A DNA stretch of 64,000 bases from Erodium maritimum (taxonomy: Eukaryota > Streptophyta > Magnoliopsida > Geraniales > Geraniaceae). The first letter of the stretch is position 1. Each line of letters starts with the position of its first letter. The stretch spans positions 51,134,039 to 51,198,038 of the forward strand of contig OY997593.1 in the NCBI GenBank assembly GCA_963921825.1, in the 5' to 3' direction. The notes under the pieces were generated by a model. That model worked only from the letters and a program-made list of their open reading frames with translations, was not told the origin of the DNA and did not search any database. The translations under genes and the position numbers were made by a program. This document shows, piece after piece, positions 21,748 to 32,779 of this stretch.

Positions 21748-22123
21748 GTAACTCATATGTATTAGTATAGACGGAATAAGTGAACTCTATCATTGACTCA
21801 ACTTAGATCTTCCATAAGAATAAATCGATTCGATCTATTTTCTGTCTAATTAAAGACGATTTAGAGATAACATATAATTAGATGTTAAAAAATAGGTCTA
21901 ATTGTTTACGTTCACAGTGGGATTAGGCCGATTCGATCTAATTCAATATAATAATGTTGTTTAAAAAACGAAAGACGACCTGACCCGACACATGTTATTA
22001 TTTCTCGACACATTTGAATGGAAGTACAACGCAAATACGATTTACGTGCCATATTCTTGGACTTTGAGTAATGGGTATGAGGGTGTAATATGACGCCACG
22101 ACTTCAAATTTTATTCACAGTAA

Positions 22124-22295
22124 TCCATAATCAAAGATGACAAGTAACATGGAAGCTTTATTATCATTGCTGCTGAGAACATAGCAAGTAGTGTCACGTG
22201 GTTGTGTCAAAGATCTGGTAACGTGACAGTACTTGCTATGTTCTAGGAACAATGACACTACCACTTTCACGTCACTTGCCATCTTTGAATATGGA
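22124..22295. repeat. Foldback of about 170 bp inside copy 1
   Basis: Two arms face each other: TCCATAATCAAAGATGACAA on the left and, inverted from the right, TCCATATTCAAAGATGGCAA, both running into GAACATAGCAAGTA and then TGTCACG. The same foldback stands at 32370-32526 in copy 2, so it was present before the two copies diverged. It may be an old MITE carried by the family. Confidence 0.75.
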
Positions 22296-22412
22296 AAACT
22301 AAGGTCAAATTTAAATTCGTTTCCTCACATTACACCTCCAAAACGAATTACAAGTTGTTGCCCATCAGTTGGAGACCTTCCCATCCCTATTGGATGGGCT
22401 CTTCTGGTTGTG

Positions 22413-22483
22413 CTGGCCGGAAACACAACCCGGTTCCCGAAGTTAATTACTACCTTCGGGAACCTGGTTGTGTTTTCGGCCAG
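22413..22483. repeat. 71-nt miRNA-precursor-like hairpin
   Basis: Arms of 30 bp (22413-22442 and 22454-22483) pair at 28 positions around an 11-base loop. Arm start CTGGCCGGAAACACAACC, arm end GGTTCCCGAAG. Copy 2 of the family has only one similar arm (near 32257-32275), so the hairpin arose here by inverted duplication. No expression evidence is available. Confidence 0.7.
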
Positions 22484-23530
22484 TATGACCTACGACTCGA
22501 TCCAGCAGGGATAGTCCCGCACGAGGATCCACTAGTGCTGCCATACGAAGTCGTGTCCGTATTTCTCGGCATACACCTCCTCAACAAGATTTATGAGCTG
22601 AGCGTCACACCAAATGTGTTGTTAAATGAGCTTCAACTCCGACCAGCACACTTTGAACTACTTCACCTTTCGGTTGATGACAGTCCAATGATATTTACAG
22701 TTCTCGATGGACAGCTCGGTCTTCGGGGTTTACTGGGTCACGTGGCCGACCTCCCCCATATGATATCCCAAAAGGAATCGTTGGATTGATCGCCTCCTTG
22801 TTCCACCATTTTGAGCCACACACACGCCAATGTAAACTCCTCAGCGCGACTCCACTTTTGGTGCTTACGTAGCATCCTTGGTGGATTACGTTAAGTCTTG
22901 CTTACAAGACCATCGATGGAATTTACGTTCCCGGTACGGGCTGTCTATGATATGGGGGTGTTAAGGTCGAGCCCAGGTCCGTGGTCGAGCCATCGACGCC
23001 GGAGTAGTCGGTCATTGGTGGGCAAACGGTAGTTGGAGAAACGACGGTGTTGAAAGGGCTATCGGAGAAACTGTTGGTGTAGAAACTACGGGTGGAGAAA
23101 CGGTAGTTGGAGAAACGCCGGTGATGCAATGGCAGTTGCAGAGACGGCTGTGATGAAACGACAATTGGAGGAACGCCGGGTGGAGAAACGGCGGGTGGAG
23201 AGACGGTGAAACGGTAGTTGGAGAGACGACGAGTAGCCTGAGCTTGTTAGAGAAACGTCGGTGGAGAAACAGTTAGAATCGTGTATGCGTGGAGAAGATG
23301 AAGAGATGGTGCCGGACTTTAAAGCCAAAACGCTGACCACGAGTCGACCCATGATTCGTTTGGCCCTGATTTGGCTGGGCCCGAATCCGTCAAGTAGGCC
23401 TACGACAGAGTCTGCAGATTCATCGATATCGAATATGTGCTTTCACAAATTCAGCTTAAACAAAATTTTGTAAAAACGATTCGATGTCGTTTCCCTTCAA
23501 ATCATTCGATTCAACGGGCCCTAAGATGAC

Positions 23531-24071
23531 GTTTGGACGCTAATGTGGAAGATCTTATGCTAATTATGAAGGGTACGACTTGGTAGGAAAGATTCGTATC
23601 AATCTCCTACCATGCAATTTCCTTGAAGACTAAATAACAGTATTGTGACAATAGTTATTAAAGAATAACGAATGAACCACACGCTGCTTCTACACACAGA
23701 AGGATCCATTATCGCTTGTCCGCTCAGCTGAATTGAACAATCATTAAATGGGTCCTTTCAATATAATATTGCAACTGAAATATTAAAATAAGAAAGGAAT
23801 CCATTGACCCATCTTTTTCATGGCAAATGTGAAATGGGTGTTGTTCGGTGCCCTTAACTGTACTGGCCACCGATTCAGAACAGAACATTAAACTGGTAAA
23901 ATAAAGTGTGTATGCAATGTACTTTTGAAGTGAACCTTAACTATGACCGTACGATAAAGTTATTGTCATAAGTCATGATTTGCCAGCCCATTCTCCCTGA
24001 CTCACACGGTTTGGGCAGTCTATTGTACGGACGTGTGTCGGTGACGATGATGACGCGCCCTGCTCTTCTCC
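23531..24071. other. Intergenic, nothing recognised
   Basis: AT-rich single-copy-looking sequence between a repeat-family copy and a retroposon. No ORF, hairpin or repeat that I can support. Confidence 0.4.
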
Positions 24072-24133
24072 TTCTCACTATTCTTTTTTTGAGAAAGAGT
24101 GTGAACTTGATTAATTAAGGGGAAACAAAACAT

Positions 24134-24717
24134 TTTTTTTTATCAGCAATGGGTTTTATAAATACCAAGCCTTTGAGAAAAAGGACAAGGCAAAGGGATT
24201 ATCCCTCAATACTTACAAAACAAATAATACTCCAAATTGGGACACCTAGAAGCACAAAACTTGTGCCGCAAGTAACCAAACAAAACCCCATTTTCCACAC
24301 TTTCTTGTGACCCAAGGCACCCTAACCAAACTATCAAGTTCCAATAACTCTAAGTAGTGAATAATCTGTCAGCCAAGTATTGACAAAGGCCGAAATGATT
24401 CTCACCTAAAGAGTAATGATCAACCCTTGGCCGTTCAAATAAGTTCAAAAGGTTCATAAGCCACTCATTCCTTAGAACTCAGATCCTTCAGCTACTACCT
24501 TCAACATAAATCTTCAAAGGACAATGTTGCTTGATCTTGTAAAAACCAACTGTAAACTTCAGTTGCTGCACAAAATTGCAGGCTCAAGGATGTGGAACTG
24601 CCTCAGAGAAGTTCAGGTAAAAGTGTACTCCAGCCACCAGGATGAGCAGAGGCATTGGAAATGTAGCCACCAGGATGTGCAAAGGCTGTGGAAATGCAAA
24701 TGCTTGCCAAAAATATA
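24134..24717 (-). mobile_element. 584-bp retroposon nested in the 3' end of the LINE derivative
   Basis: A-tail seen as a T-run at 24134-24141, preceded on the element strand by CCCATTGCTGATAAA. Flanked by a 13-bp duplication with one mismatch (GGAAACAAAACAT at 24121-24133, GGAAATAAAACAT at 24718-24730). Non-coding. It contains two CAGGATG(A/T)GCA-centred repeats near 24640-24690. It could be a SINE-like element or a truncated retroposed transcript, and is younger than its host element. Confidence 0.6.
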
Positions 24718-25569
24718 GGAAATAAAACATATATTGAGTAGAAAAGAAACCAAATAAATTTTTAGGGGTTCATACCGAAATGATTCAAGGAAAAAATTGG
24801 GATACTCTTATGCATAAACAAGAAGGTGATCCGATGCACATGTATAATAAACTAAAATTTCTACCACCCGGTGTAGAGTTTGAGACGAAATGACAAGAAA
24901 CTAAAAGCCGGTGAAAGGGGTTGTCCTGACTTGCGGAGGGGCATAGACGTTGACCCCAAGAGACGTGGCCCGCCCAGATGGAACCCGGGCTCCTGTAGAG
25001 GACTAAGAGGCCAAGTCCCCCCAAAACCCTAATGCCTATCATAATTCGTGGCAGGATGTTTTCTAGCCCTCGTCATTAATCCATATAGGGTCCCTTCCGA
25101 CTATCCCTCGCTCGGGAAGGAGGTGTCCAGTTGATGGAAAGTCTGCTTTCGCGGTAGTGGTGTAGCCTGGACCCCCATGCTACTTCCCCCAGTAGAAGTT
25201 GCTGGATGATGTCCATCTTGTTAGTGGATGTGATGAACGTTGCTCCCAAGGATCCAACTTGTGTAGTTTTCTTGATGGGGACTTAGCCACCCCCCATTCC
25301 TTTCTCCAAAGAATACTGTTGTAGAGTGGACGACGAGGCTTTCATCGGGCATGTCAAAGTTGTCTTTCTCGGGACCTCGTTGCTTCCCAGATGAAGGTAG
25401 AGAGGAATTTCTTCTGGTCAGGCGGGATTATAGGTGGAGTTGTTTGTGCTGTGAGGGGGCGTTCAACTGGTCTCTTCCCCTTATCCTGGTCACCTATCCT
25501 TATGACTTGTCAATTTACCTCGGAAATGTGGACTTTATGCAAAACTGGAAACTTAACGGAAAGGTCTCC

Positions 25570-26509
25570 CTAAGTTGAGAGACCCCCTTCCGACATCCTG
25601 GATGCTCCCAACGGGAAGGTCGATGTTGGGGACCTAGAACCTGCACATGAAGAAAACAAAAAAGGCACCACAAGGGTGCCCGTTAGAATATCCATCCTAG
25701 GGGTGGCCGAGGGTTCCTTCTTCTCGGTGGCCAGCTCTACAAGTGAGGGGAGCATGGTGGCCCGCAGCCTATCACCATATATGACAATGTTGAAAATCAC
25801 CCCCTGAAGGAGGGTATTGCATGTAAAAAATAGGTGGTCTAATCGGCCACACCTGGAGCAGAAAGGTGGGAGGTTCTCGTATTCAAGACGGGCTTTGAAG
25901 GGGGAAAAGAATGGTCCAATTGAAAGAGGGGATGACGCCTAATGGTTCTTGTGGTGTTGATTCCTAAACGTAGGCCAAGGAAAGGGAATCAGTCCTTTTG
26001 GAGAAAAGTCGATTCCGGGTGTGTGGATTTTAAGGTCCCCACCTCCTTCCCTAGCCTGGAAGCTATGAAAGCCCGCATTTATGGGGTTATTGCTTCCATT
26101 GGGATATCGTAAACCCTAACTGATATATGTATATGTTGAAAATTTAGGTCGTTCGATTGCATACGGGGCAGACCAAAAGCAAGATTGTCTCGAAGAAACG
26201 CCAGGGTTCCCAGTTTCTGATGTTGTCAAGGGAGATTTGGGAAGGGAAGAGGAATGCCATAATTTTTTTGGTAAGAGGTTGAAAAGTCAGGTTCTTCACC
26301 TTCATTTCTCGAACAACAACATAGAAAAAGGTATGAGGACTTACATCTTTATCCACAAGAAGACGGCCAGCTAAAGCATACTTGTACCAGATATCATCCA
26401 CTCTTGGTACTATGTTCGCTAAAACAGGGATCACGATGTCGTCTTCCTCGTATACGTCCTGGAAAGGTTCTGCAGCCGAGAATTTAGTTTGACATTCCTG
26501 AGCCGCCAC
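25570..26509 (-). pseudogene. LINE ORF1 (DUF4283 plus CCHC zinc knuckle), broken
   Basis: The 121-residue frame at 26144-26509 matches the DUF4283 pattern of plant LINE ORF1 and related proteins: LAGRLLVDKDVSPHTFFYVV, then FLFPSQISLDNIRNWEPWRF where intact members have FLFQF...VLEGGPWSFD. After frameshifts, the frame ending at 25570 holds YENLPPFCSRCGRLDHLFFT followed by C, a Cys-X2-Cys-X4-His-X4-Cys knuckle (about 25819-25865). Such proteins bind the element RNA. At least two frameshifts and several stops make it a pseudogene. Confidence 0.7.
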
Positions 26510-27062
26510 CAGATTTGTCGAGTGAGGTTATTGAGATGGAGTGATGTGTTGGGAAGTGGGTTGGGCGTTTTCTCAGGAAAGCTCATTCCACCAATTGACC
26601 CGTGCATGGTGTTCCAACGGGCCGAAGTTGCATGAGAGAGTGAGATTTAAGCTTGGTGGCGATGTTCCAGCACTGATGGGTGTCGAAAGAATTGTCGATA
26701 AGGGAGTGTTGTTGGTTTAGGAGTTCGTCCAATTTGAAGGACGTAATGGTGAATCTATAGGATTGGACGTATGGTTGTAAGTAGTGGTGGTAAGTAAAGA
26801 GACGGGGAGTTGAGTGTGGTTTGGAATAAAAAGGAGAGATGGTAGTCAGTGGTGTACGACAGTAGGAGACGTAGGAGGAGGAGTAAGATGAGGAATACCG
26901 AGCCATTAATTCATTGCCTTGGAAAGGAGAAAAGAAATGAAAAGATTAGGGGACAGAGAGCACGCGGAAGAGGGAGGGGCTTAAGACCAACTATTTTTTT
27001 TTATCTTTCTCACTAATAATGAATACCCATTTCGAGACATTCATATTTGTGTGTTGTTCTAC

Positions 27063-27725
27063 ATATATCTGACTAAATCAATTCATATGTATTAGTGGGT
27101 AGTCCGGCGTACTGTGCGGATAAAAATTCTGTATCAGAAATAAGTAATATAAAATATAAAATATCACTTTTATTTTTAGCATATTGATGTTCATATTTAT
27201 TGAGAAAACCAAAGGGGGGGGGGGTGAGGCATAATTTTGGACCATATAGATAGATCCGAGATGTTTACTCTAATACAAATAATATTGTTTTTCATCATAG
27301 ATTTAGGATATAGTGAAACACATAAGAAAAACATACATATGATGATTATCTTACATGTAAACTTAAGGGAACTAACCTTGTTTATATGATTATCCAACCA
27401 AATCCATTTATATGTATTAGTGGGTTGTCCGGCATACTGCGCGGATAAAAATTATGTATCCAAAATAAAGAATATAAAATAGATAATATCACTTTTTTAG
27501 CATATTTATGTTCATCTTTATTAAGAAAACCATAAAAAAAACATAAGAAAGGGTGAGGCGTAATTCCGAACCTTGTAGATAGATCTGAGACGCTTACTCT
27601 AATACAAATAATATTGTTTTTCATCGTAGGTTTAGGGTGTCGTGAAATACATAAGAAAGACATAAAGATGATGACTATCCTACATGTAAACTTAAGGGAT
27701 CCAACCCCATTTATATGACTATTCA
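27063..27725. repeat. Two-copy tandem repeat, unit about 325 bp
   Basis: 27081-27405 and 27406-27725 align throughout: ATATGTATTAGTGGGT, GCGGATAAAAATT, TACTCTAATACAAATAATA and TACATGTAAACTTAAGGG appear in the same order. By eye they are about 85% alike. A G-run of ten at about 27214-27223 occurs only in the first copy. It could be a satellite remnant or a local duplication. Confidence 0.8.
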
Positions 27726-28182
27726 CATCTGGCTCTTCTCGTGGCTCCACCGAAAGCATCTTAAGATGTCTATGCGAGGAGGAGTAAGATCAAAGAACGG
27801 GCCGCTGCTCCTCATCTGCGTCCCGCGATCATCAGAACCCATGTCGGTCGCCGCCTAGGTTCCATTCTATTGATGCTGCTTACCAAACCACATAATAGAT
27901 GAGCCATCATATGGCCACCCACTAGCACATATGGCCTCCACAACGCACCGGAGAACAACTCCATAGTAGCACCGACTTTGACCCCTGCAAAAAAGATATA
28001 AGAACGCGTAAGTCAACCTGAAAGAAAGGGATCAGTCGCCAAAATCCCAAGAAGGATGAACATACCATATATACTGAAAGGAAATAAGTAGAACAAGCCA
28101 CAGAAATCAAAGGATCAGAGAAGAAGAGGGTTTAGAGGATCTATTATAGCTCCAAAATTTCTTATACAGTTCAAGTAAGGTT
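27726..28182 (-). other. Possible gene fragment, unrecognised
   Basis: On the minus strand TTTTTTGCAG at about 27989 could be a splice acceptor. It is followed by an open stretch reading GVKVGATMELFSGALWRPY, then VLVGGHMMAHLLCGL and a GTAAGC donor-like site near 27885. One isolated exon-sized frame is weak evidence and I cannot name a family. No flanking exons were found. Confidence 0.2.
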
Positions 28183-28371
28183 GATAATATCACTTAATTA
28201 TATATATTTATTCTCGATTTTATTTAATTATCTTAGTTTAAAAAAAATCATTTTTAGCATTACTTCAAAAAAATATGAGAGATGAAAATCAGATAGCGCT
28301 CAAAATAATTCATAGTTCAATATAATTGTATAAAATCCACGTATAGTTAAATATAATTAAGTGATATTATC
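28183..28371. mobile_element. Short AT-rich inverted-repeat element (MITE-like)
   Basis: Inverted ends of about 21 bp, GATAATATCACTTAATTATA and its complement at 28351-28371, enclose about 150 bp of AT-rich non-coding sequence. No secure target duplication, so the class is open. Confidence 0.45.
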
Positions 28372-29817
28372 TTAATATAAAATATTGTAATATATTGATT
28401 TAGCGGAATGAATATCCATCGTTATAAAAAAATCATATCATAACCTCACCTGACCTTATCTTACAAAGTTTTATTTTTCTAACGGACGAGATTAATTATT
28501 TTGCTCTCCCTCTGACCTAGCGCCGCCTAAGGCATGACAGTCATGGATATTGCCATGGCTCCTCTCCTCCTACTCGTACTCTATGGTTTTGCTTTCAACA
28601 ACAGTTTTACTTGGATGAAGGTCACGAACCGCTACTTCCCTACACCTCCTCCTATGAATTCGGCTAGAGTTTTTCTTGCTAGGGCTCCCTTCAAGCCGCC
28701 TCTATCCACCGCAACGTTGGCTCCCTCCCACCATCAACGACGTATCTCTAGATCTTGGTTTTCGTCTGGCTCACCTCGGCATCGATCAATCTCACTGCCT
28801 CGGAGTCTCGCGACCTCCCTATATTGGGTCATCTCTCCTGATCAACCCCTGATGTCGCTGAAGCCGCATGTAGCGCGTCCTGCTCCTAGCCTCCACCACC
28901 GCACCCTCTAGAGCCGCCGCCGTCGTCTTTGACACCTCCTCTCCCCTGGCCTCCACCACCGTACCCTCCTCGGCCCCTCTCTCGATTATGGGTCTGGCTA
29001 ATCGAGTGGGTCTTTTTTTATTTTATTTGATTTCATCTTTGCAGAGTCAATGACAAAAGGAATTCAGTGCTCTAGGGACTGACCCTGGGATGGGTCCCTG
29101 GTAAGAGTTATGTTTCCCTTTGAAGCTGATGATATTAGGTTCGGTTGCACCCTACAGAGTATGAAGTGTTTAGGAAATACCTTGAGCAGCCATAGTTAGT
29201 TTCGTCACAATTTAGTGTTAGCTTGCCTATATGGCACCCCATCCAATACCGTCAGGGACGGTTATAGTATGAAAAGAATAGCAAACACTTTGTGTTCTTT
29301 GTCTGTTCTTCGTGGTCAGAGATTTATCCCTGATGCACTCAAATGTATATGAAGTGTAAATTAATGAAATTACATCTTTTTAGTCAAAACAATATCCATC
29401 GTTATAATAAAGTAATATCAAATGATGTAGCACTAGTAATCATGTATAAATAAACAAGATGGGGTACATTCAGGCACGAATTCAGAGGGGTTCATGGTGT
29501 CTTATGGAAAACCTTCATCCAAGAAATTTTTATAAAATCGTAAAACTCTCATTTGTCTTTGATTGATATATTATGAATCTAAGTCGGAGTTCAAATGAAG
29601 GAAGTCATATATATTTAATAAGTGTTTGTCCTCTTTTCACTTCAAAACTTTATTTCAGTTTCAAATTTCTATAAAACTTTTCAACAGCCTAACTCGCGAC
29701 TTATTGTGGGTTATATTTAATAAGTCATATGTAACACAAATGATTAAATGATAGTTCGACAATATATGTATCCAGTAATTTATTTTTGAGTATCAACTAT
29801 TGGTTTAAAAAAAAAAA
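28372..29817. other. Unassigned; one plus-strand frame without recognised domain
   Basis: 28534-28911 is a 125-codon frame that opens with a hydrophobic stretch (MAPLLLLVLYGFAFN) and then turns Pro/Ser-rich. It is probably not a functional gene. 29070-29370 is a diverged relative of 18970-19270. 29400-29800 is AT-rich with nothing recognised. Confidence 0.3.
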
Positions 29818-30242
29818 GGAAACTACCGATACCTACCCAAAACCATGCCCACTTAACTGATGCCTACCTAAAATTTTAAATTAACTGATGCATATCCTGA
29901 AGTTTCGAAAATGTAACTCAAAACCCTTCTGTCAGCTAAAATGACGAAAATACCCTCAACTACACTTCAATAATTATGTTAAAAAAATTATTTAAAATTT
30001 ACTTTTGTTATATTTATATATTTACTTATTAAATGACTTCATTTTTATTTAAAAAATCACTTCATTTATATGTTAAAAAAATTATTCAAAAAAAATCACT
30101 GAGGGTATTTTCGTCATTTTAGCTGACAAAAGGGGTTTTTAGTTACAAGTCGTAACTTTAGGGTATGCATCAGTTAACTTTAAACTTCAGGGTAAACATC
30201 GGTTAAATGACCATGGTTTTGGGTGGGTATCTGTAGTTTTCC
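29818..30242. mobile_element. Mutator-like MITE with long inverted repeats
   Basis: Inverted ends: GGAAACTACCGATACCTACC on the left against GGAAAACTACAGATACCCAC read inward on the right, continuing through CCAAAACCATG and, further in, phrases such as GAGGGTATTTTCGTCATTTT. The element lies in an A-run, so the 9-bp target duplication cannot be read cleanly (TTTAAAAAA on the right). Non-coding AT-rich core. Confidence 0.6.
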
Positions 30243-30379
30243 CTTTAAAAAACGGTGTCTCCTATACATCATGTACTATATGAAATATTAGGTATGAAAG
30301 TATTTTTTAATTTAGAACTTTTTTAAAATAAGAAATGTTATTTTTACACATTCAAATACTCTTTATCCGTTTCACAGTA

Positions 30380-30718
30380 ACCGCAGCTGATGTGATACTT
30401 TTGACCAACAGAATATATCCATCGGCGTGGTGTAAAAGCTAACCAACAGATAATTTTCGTGGCCTATGTGAGAAAGTTCACCAACGAAAAATATCCATGG
30501 TTGAGGTGAAAAAGCTAACCAACGATCCGTTCCGTGGGCCATGTGAGACACTTCACCAATGAATTCCATCCGTGTTTGAGGTTCTCTCTCACCCAACGGA
30601 TATGTCCAGATGTCAAAAAAGTTCTTGGGCTACAGGACTTTGGCAGCGGATCATACCCGATGCATGTATTCGTTGGTGAAGTATTTCACCGACGGATAGG
30701 ATCCATTGCCCAATAGTG
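30380..30718. mobile_element. CACTA-type terminal remnant
   Basis: Iterated ACCAACGGATAT/ACCGACGGAT words and GGTGAAGTATTTCACC palindromes resemble the subterminal repeats of the complete CACTA at 42602-53647. The right end GCCCAATAGTG inverts to CACTATTGGGC. A convincing left terminus and the 3-bp duplication were not found, so it is probably a decayed or internally deleted copy. Confidence 0.4.
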
Positions 30719-31149
30719 ATTCAATAGTAGTGGGAGTTGGCCTCCCACACGATGTTCATCACTAGCATGACGAAAAGGATAAATGGGTTGATGTTAATTG
30801 TTGTATTAGGAATTTAATACTGTGTTTGAGTCTTCTTTAATCGATTATTTTGAATTAATGAAGTTCAGCATATTTTTCGTTTTGTACGGTGTCTTGGATA
30901 ATTTTATCGTGTTTTCAGAAATATGCATGAGCCCTAACCAAGCCCGTCACACAAACATGAAATTAGGACAACAAAAGAAGAGACGCCTACGAAATTAAAA
31001 AATCTAGTTATTAAATCTTATTTTGGAATAATTGAATTTAATTTCTATGATAGTTACTTTCGTAATTATGATTTGTGTTGGGTCTATACACCTGAATCGA
31101 TCTATTACCATACCACATTCATTACAAAATAAACTCTTAAATTAAGAAA
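30719..31149. other. Intergenic, nothing recognised
   Basis: AT-rich, no ORF or repeat that I can support. Confidence 0.4.
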
Positions 31150-32770
31150 AAAAAGGTGATCAACATCCTTAATTAACCGTTTCGATCGACTACCACAACC
31201 GATGCCCTTAGACCTTCCACAGTGACGTCGATTTCGCGTTTGAGGGGTCCGTCGAATCATACAAATTTAAGAGAAATGGTGTCAAATCTGCGATGCGGAG
31301 TCTTGTCTACGTCGAATATTCGAAAGAATAGATTCGACGCCGATGAATCTACAGACCCTACCGCAAGTCAACTCGACGGTTTCCGACCCAACCGAATCCA
31401 GGCCCAACGAATCCTGGCCCGACATGTGGCGAGAGTTTCGGCTTTATAGTCTGACGCCAACGCTTCGTCTTTTTCACGCATAAACGATTCCTCTACAACC
31501 TGTTCTCTAGGCATCATTTCTCCAACTACTGACCCTCCAACAAGCTCAGGCCACCGACTTTTATTTGAGCTGAAACGGTTCTCCACCGACGAGTCTCGAA
31601 GTAGTTGGCAACAGTAGAAGTTTCTCCACCAGTCGTTTCTCCCACTGTCGTTTCTCCAAACTACTGTTTCATCATCGTCGTTTCTCCAACCCTCGTTTCT
31701 CCAACCCCCGTTTATCCACAAATGGCCAACGAATCCCATTTCGATGGCTCGACCACGGTCCCAGACGCGATCTCAACACTGCCCTACAACGGGAAGCCCG
31801 TACCGAGAACGCAAATACCATAGATGGTCTTGTATGCATGACTTATTGTAAATCCTCTAAGGATATTACGTATGTACCGAAAGTGGAGTCGGCCCGAGGA
31901 GGTTACATTGGTGTATGCGTGGGTCAAAATGGCGGAGCAAGGAGGCGACTAATCTGGAGATGCCTTTTGGGATAGCATACGGGCGGAGCTCATCGACGTA
32001 ACCTGTAAAAACCTAGAGATAGAGCGGTCCGCCAAAAATTACAAATATCATTTGACCGTCATCAGCCGGAAGGTGAAGTGGTTCAACGTGTACTAGTCGA
32101 GGTTGAAGCTCATTTACCAACCCGGTTGGTCCAACGAATAGCTCATGGATGTTGTAGAGGAGGTGTATGACGAGAAATACGAACACGACTTCGTATGGAA
32201 GCATTAGTGGATCCTCATGTGAGATCATCCCTACTGGATGGAGTCGTAGATCGTTATGGCCAAAAACACAACCAAGCAATACAGAAAGGTCCGCAATGGA
32301 GTGCTAACAACTTTTAATGGGTTTTGGAGGTGTAATGTGACGACAAAACTTCAAATTTTACCTTAGTTTTCCATAATCAAAGATGCAAGTGACGTGAAAG
32401 CGGTAGTGTCATTACTCCATGAACATAGCAAGTATTGTCATGTTACCATATCTTTGACACAGTCACGTGACACTACTTGCTATGTTCCGGGAGCAATGAC
32501 ACTACCGCTTCCACGCTACTTGCCATACTACACCATAGACCTATTACTCACAGTCCGAGAAGATTGCTAGTAGATCGTATTTGTGTTGTACTTTCTTTCG
32601 ATCGTTTCGGAAAATAATAATATGAGTCGGATCGGGTCGGGTCGTCTTTCGTTGTTCTTAAAATTAATTTCAATTGAACCTAAATTAGCCCGAATTTCCA
32701 CCGGAATTAGACCAAATTAATTTTAATCGATCCAATCCCATTGTAAACTCAAAACAATTAGACTCATTTT
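31150..32770 (+). mobile_element. Inverted repeat family, copy 2, with decayed SANT/NAM-type ORF
   Basis: Opposite in orientation to the copy at 21764-23530. From about 31900 one plus-strand frame runs TLVYAWVKMAEQGGD, stop, SGDAFWDSIRAELID, KNYKYHLTVISRKVKWFNVY, stop, SRLKLIYQPGWSNE, stop, LMDVVEEVYDEKYEHDFVW, stop, WILM, stop, DHPYWMES, stop. The FW...KW.....S......W pattern is that of plant SANT plus NAM-associated proteins found beside Harbinger transposases. Upstream (31600-31720) is an array of GTTTCTCCAAC words, the complement of that in copy 1. The foldback at 32370-32526 is shared. No target duplication found. Confidence 0.5.
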
Positions 32771-32779
32771 TTTAATATA

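Larger units (their letters stand above)
21764..23530 (-). mobile_element. Inverted repeat family, copy 1 (decayed SANT/Harbinger-ORF1-like)
   Basis: Aligns in reverse over its whole length with about 31150-32770. Conceptual translation of the minus strand near 22790-22480 gives KVK-stop-FKVCWSELKLI, LINLVEEVYAEKYGHDFVW and WILVRDYPCW. This resembles the Myb/SANT plus NAM-associated proteins that accompany PIF/Harbinger transposases and some plant host genes; the family assignment is inference. Frameshifts and stops abound. The other end (23030-23260) is an array of GGAGAAACGRYGG words. Exact termini and a target duplication were not found. Confidence 0.45.
24081..27006 (-). mobile_element. 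L1-type retroposon with DUF4283/zinc-knuckle ORF1 and no ORF2
   Basis: Minus-strand element with an A-tail seen as the T-run 24084-24090. Target duplication TTCTCACTA stands at 24072-24080 and 27007-27015. The 3' end on the element strand is TTCACACTCTTTCTC plus A-tail, like that of 20230-21747. Without a nested 584-bp retroposon it is about 2.3 kb, and all recognisable coding sequence is ORF1-type. Reverse transcriptase and endonuclease are absent. The boundary call depends on a 9-bp duplication and is therefore less secure than the others. Confidence 0.55.

Noticed and set aside
22355..22789. 144-codon plus-strand frame
   Set aside because: It is antisense to the decayed SANT/NAM-type frame of the repeat family, which is the strand with homology to copy 2.
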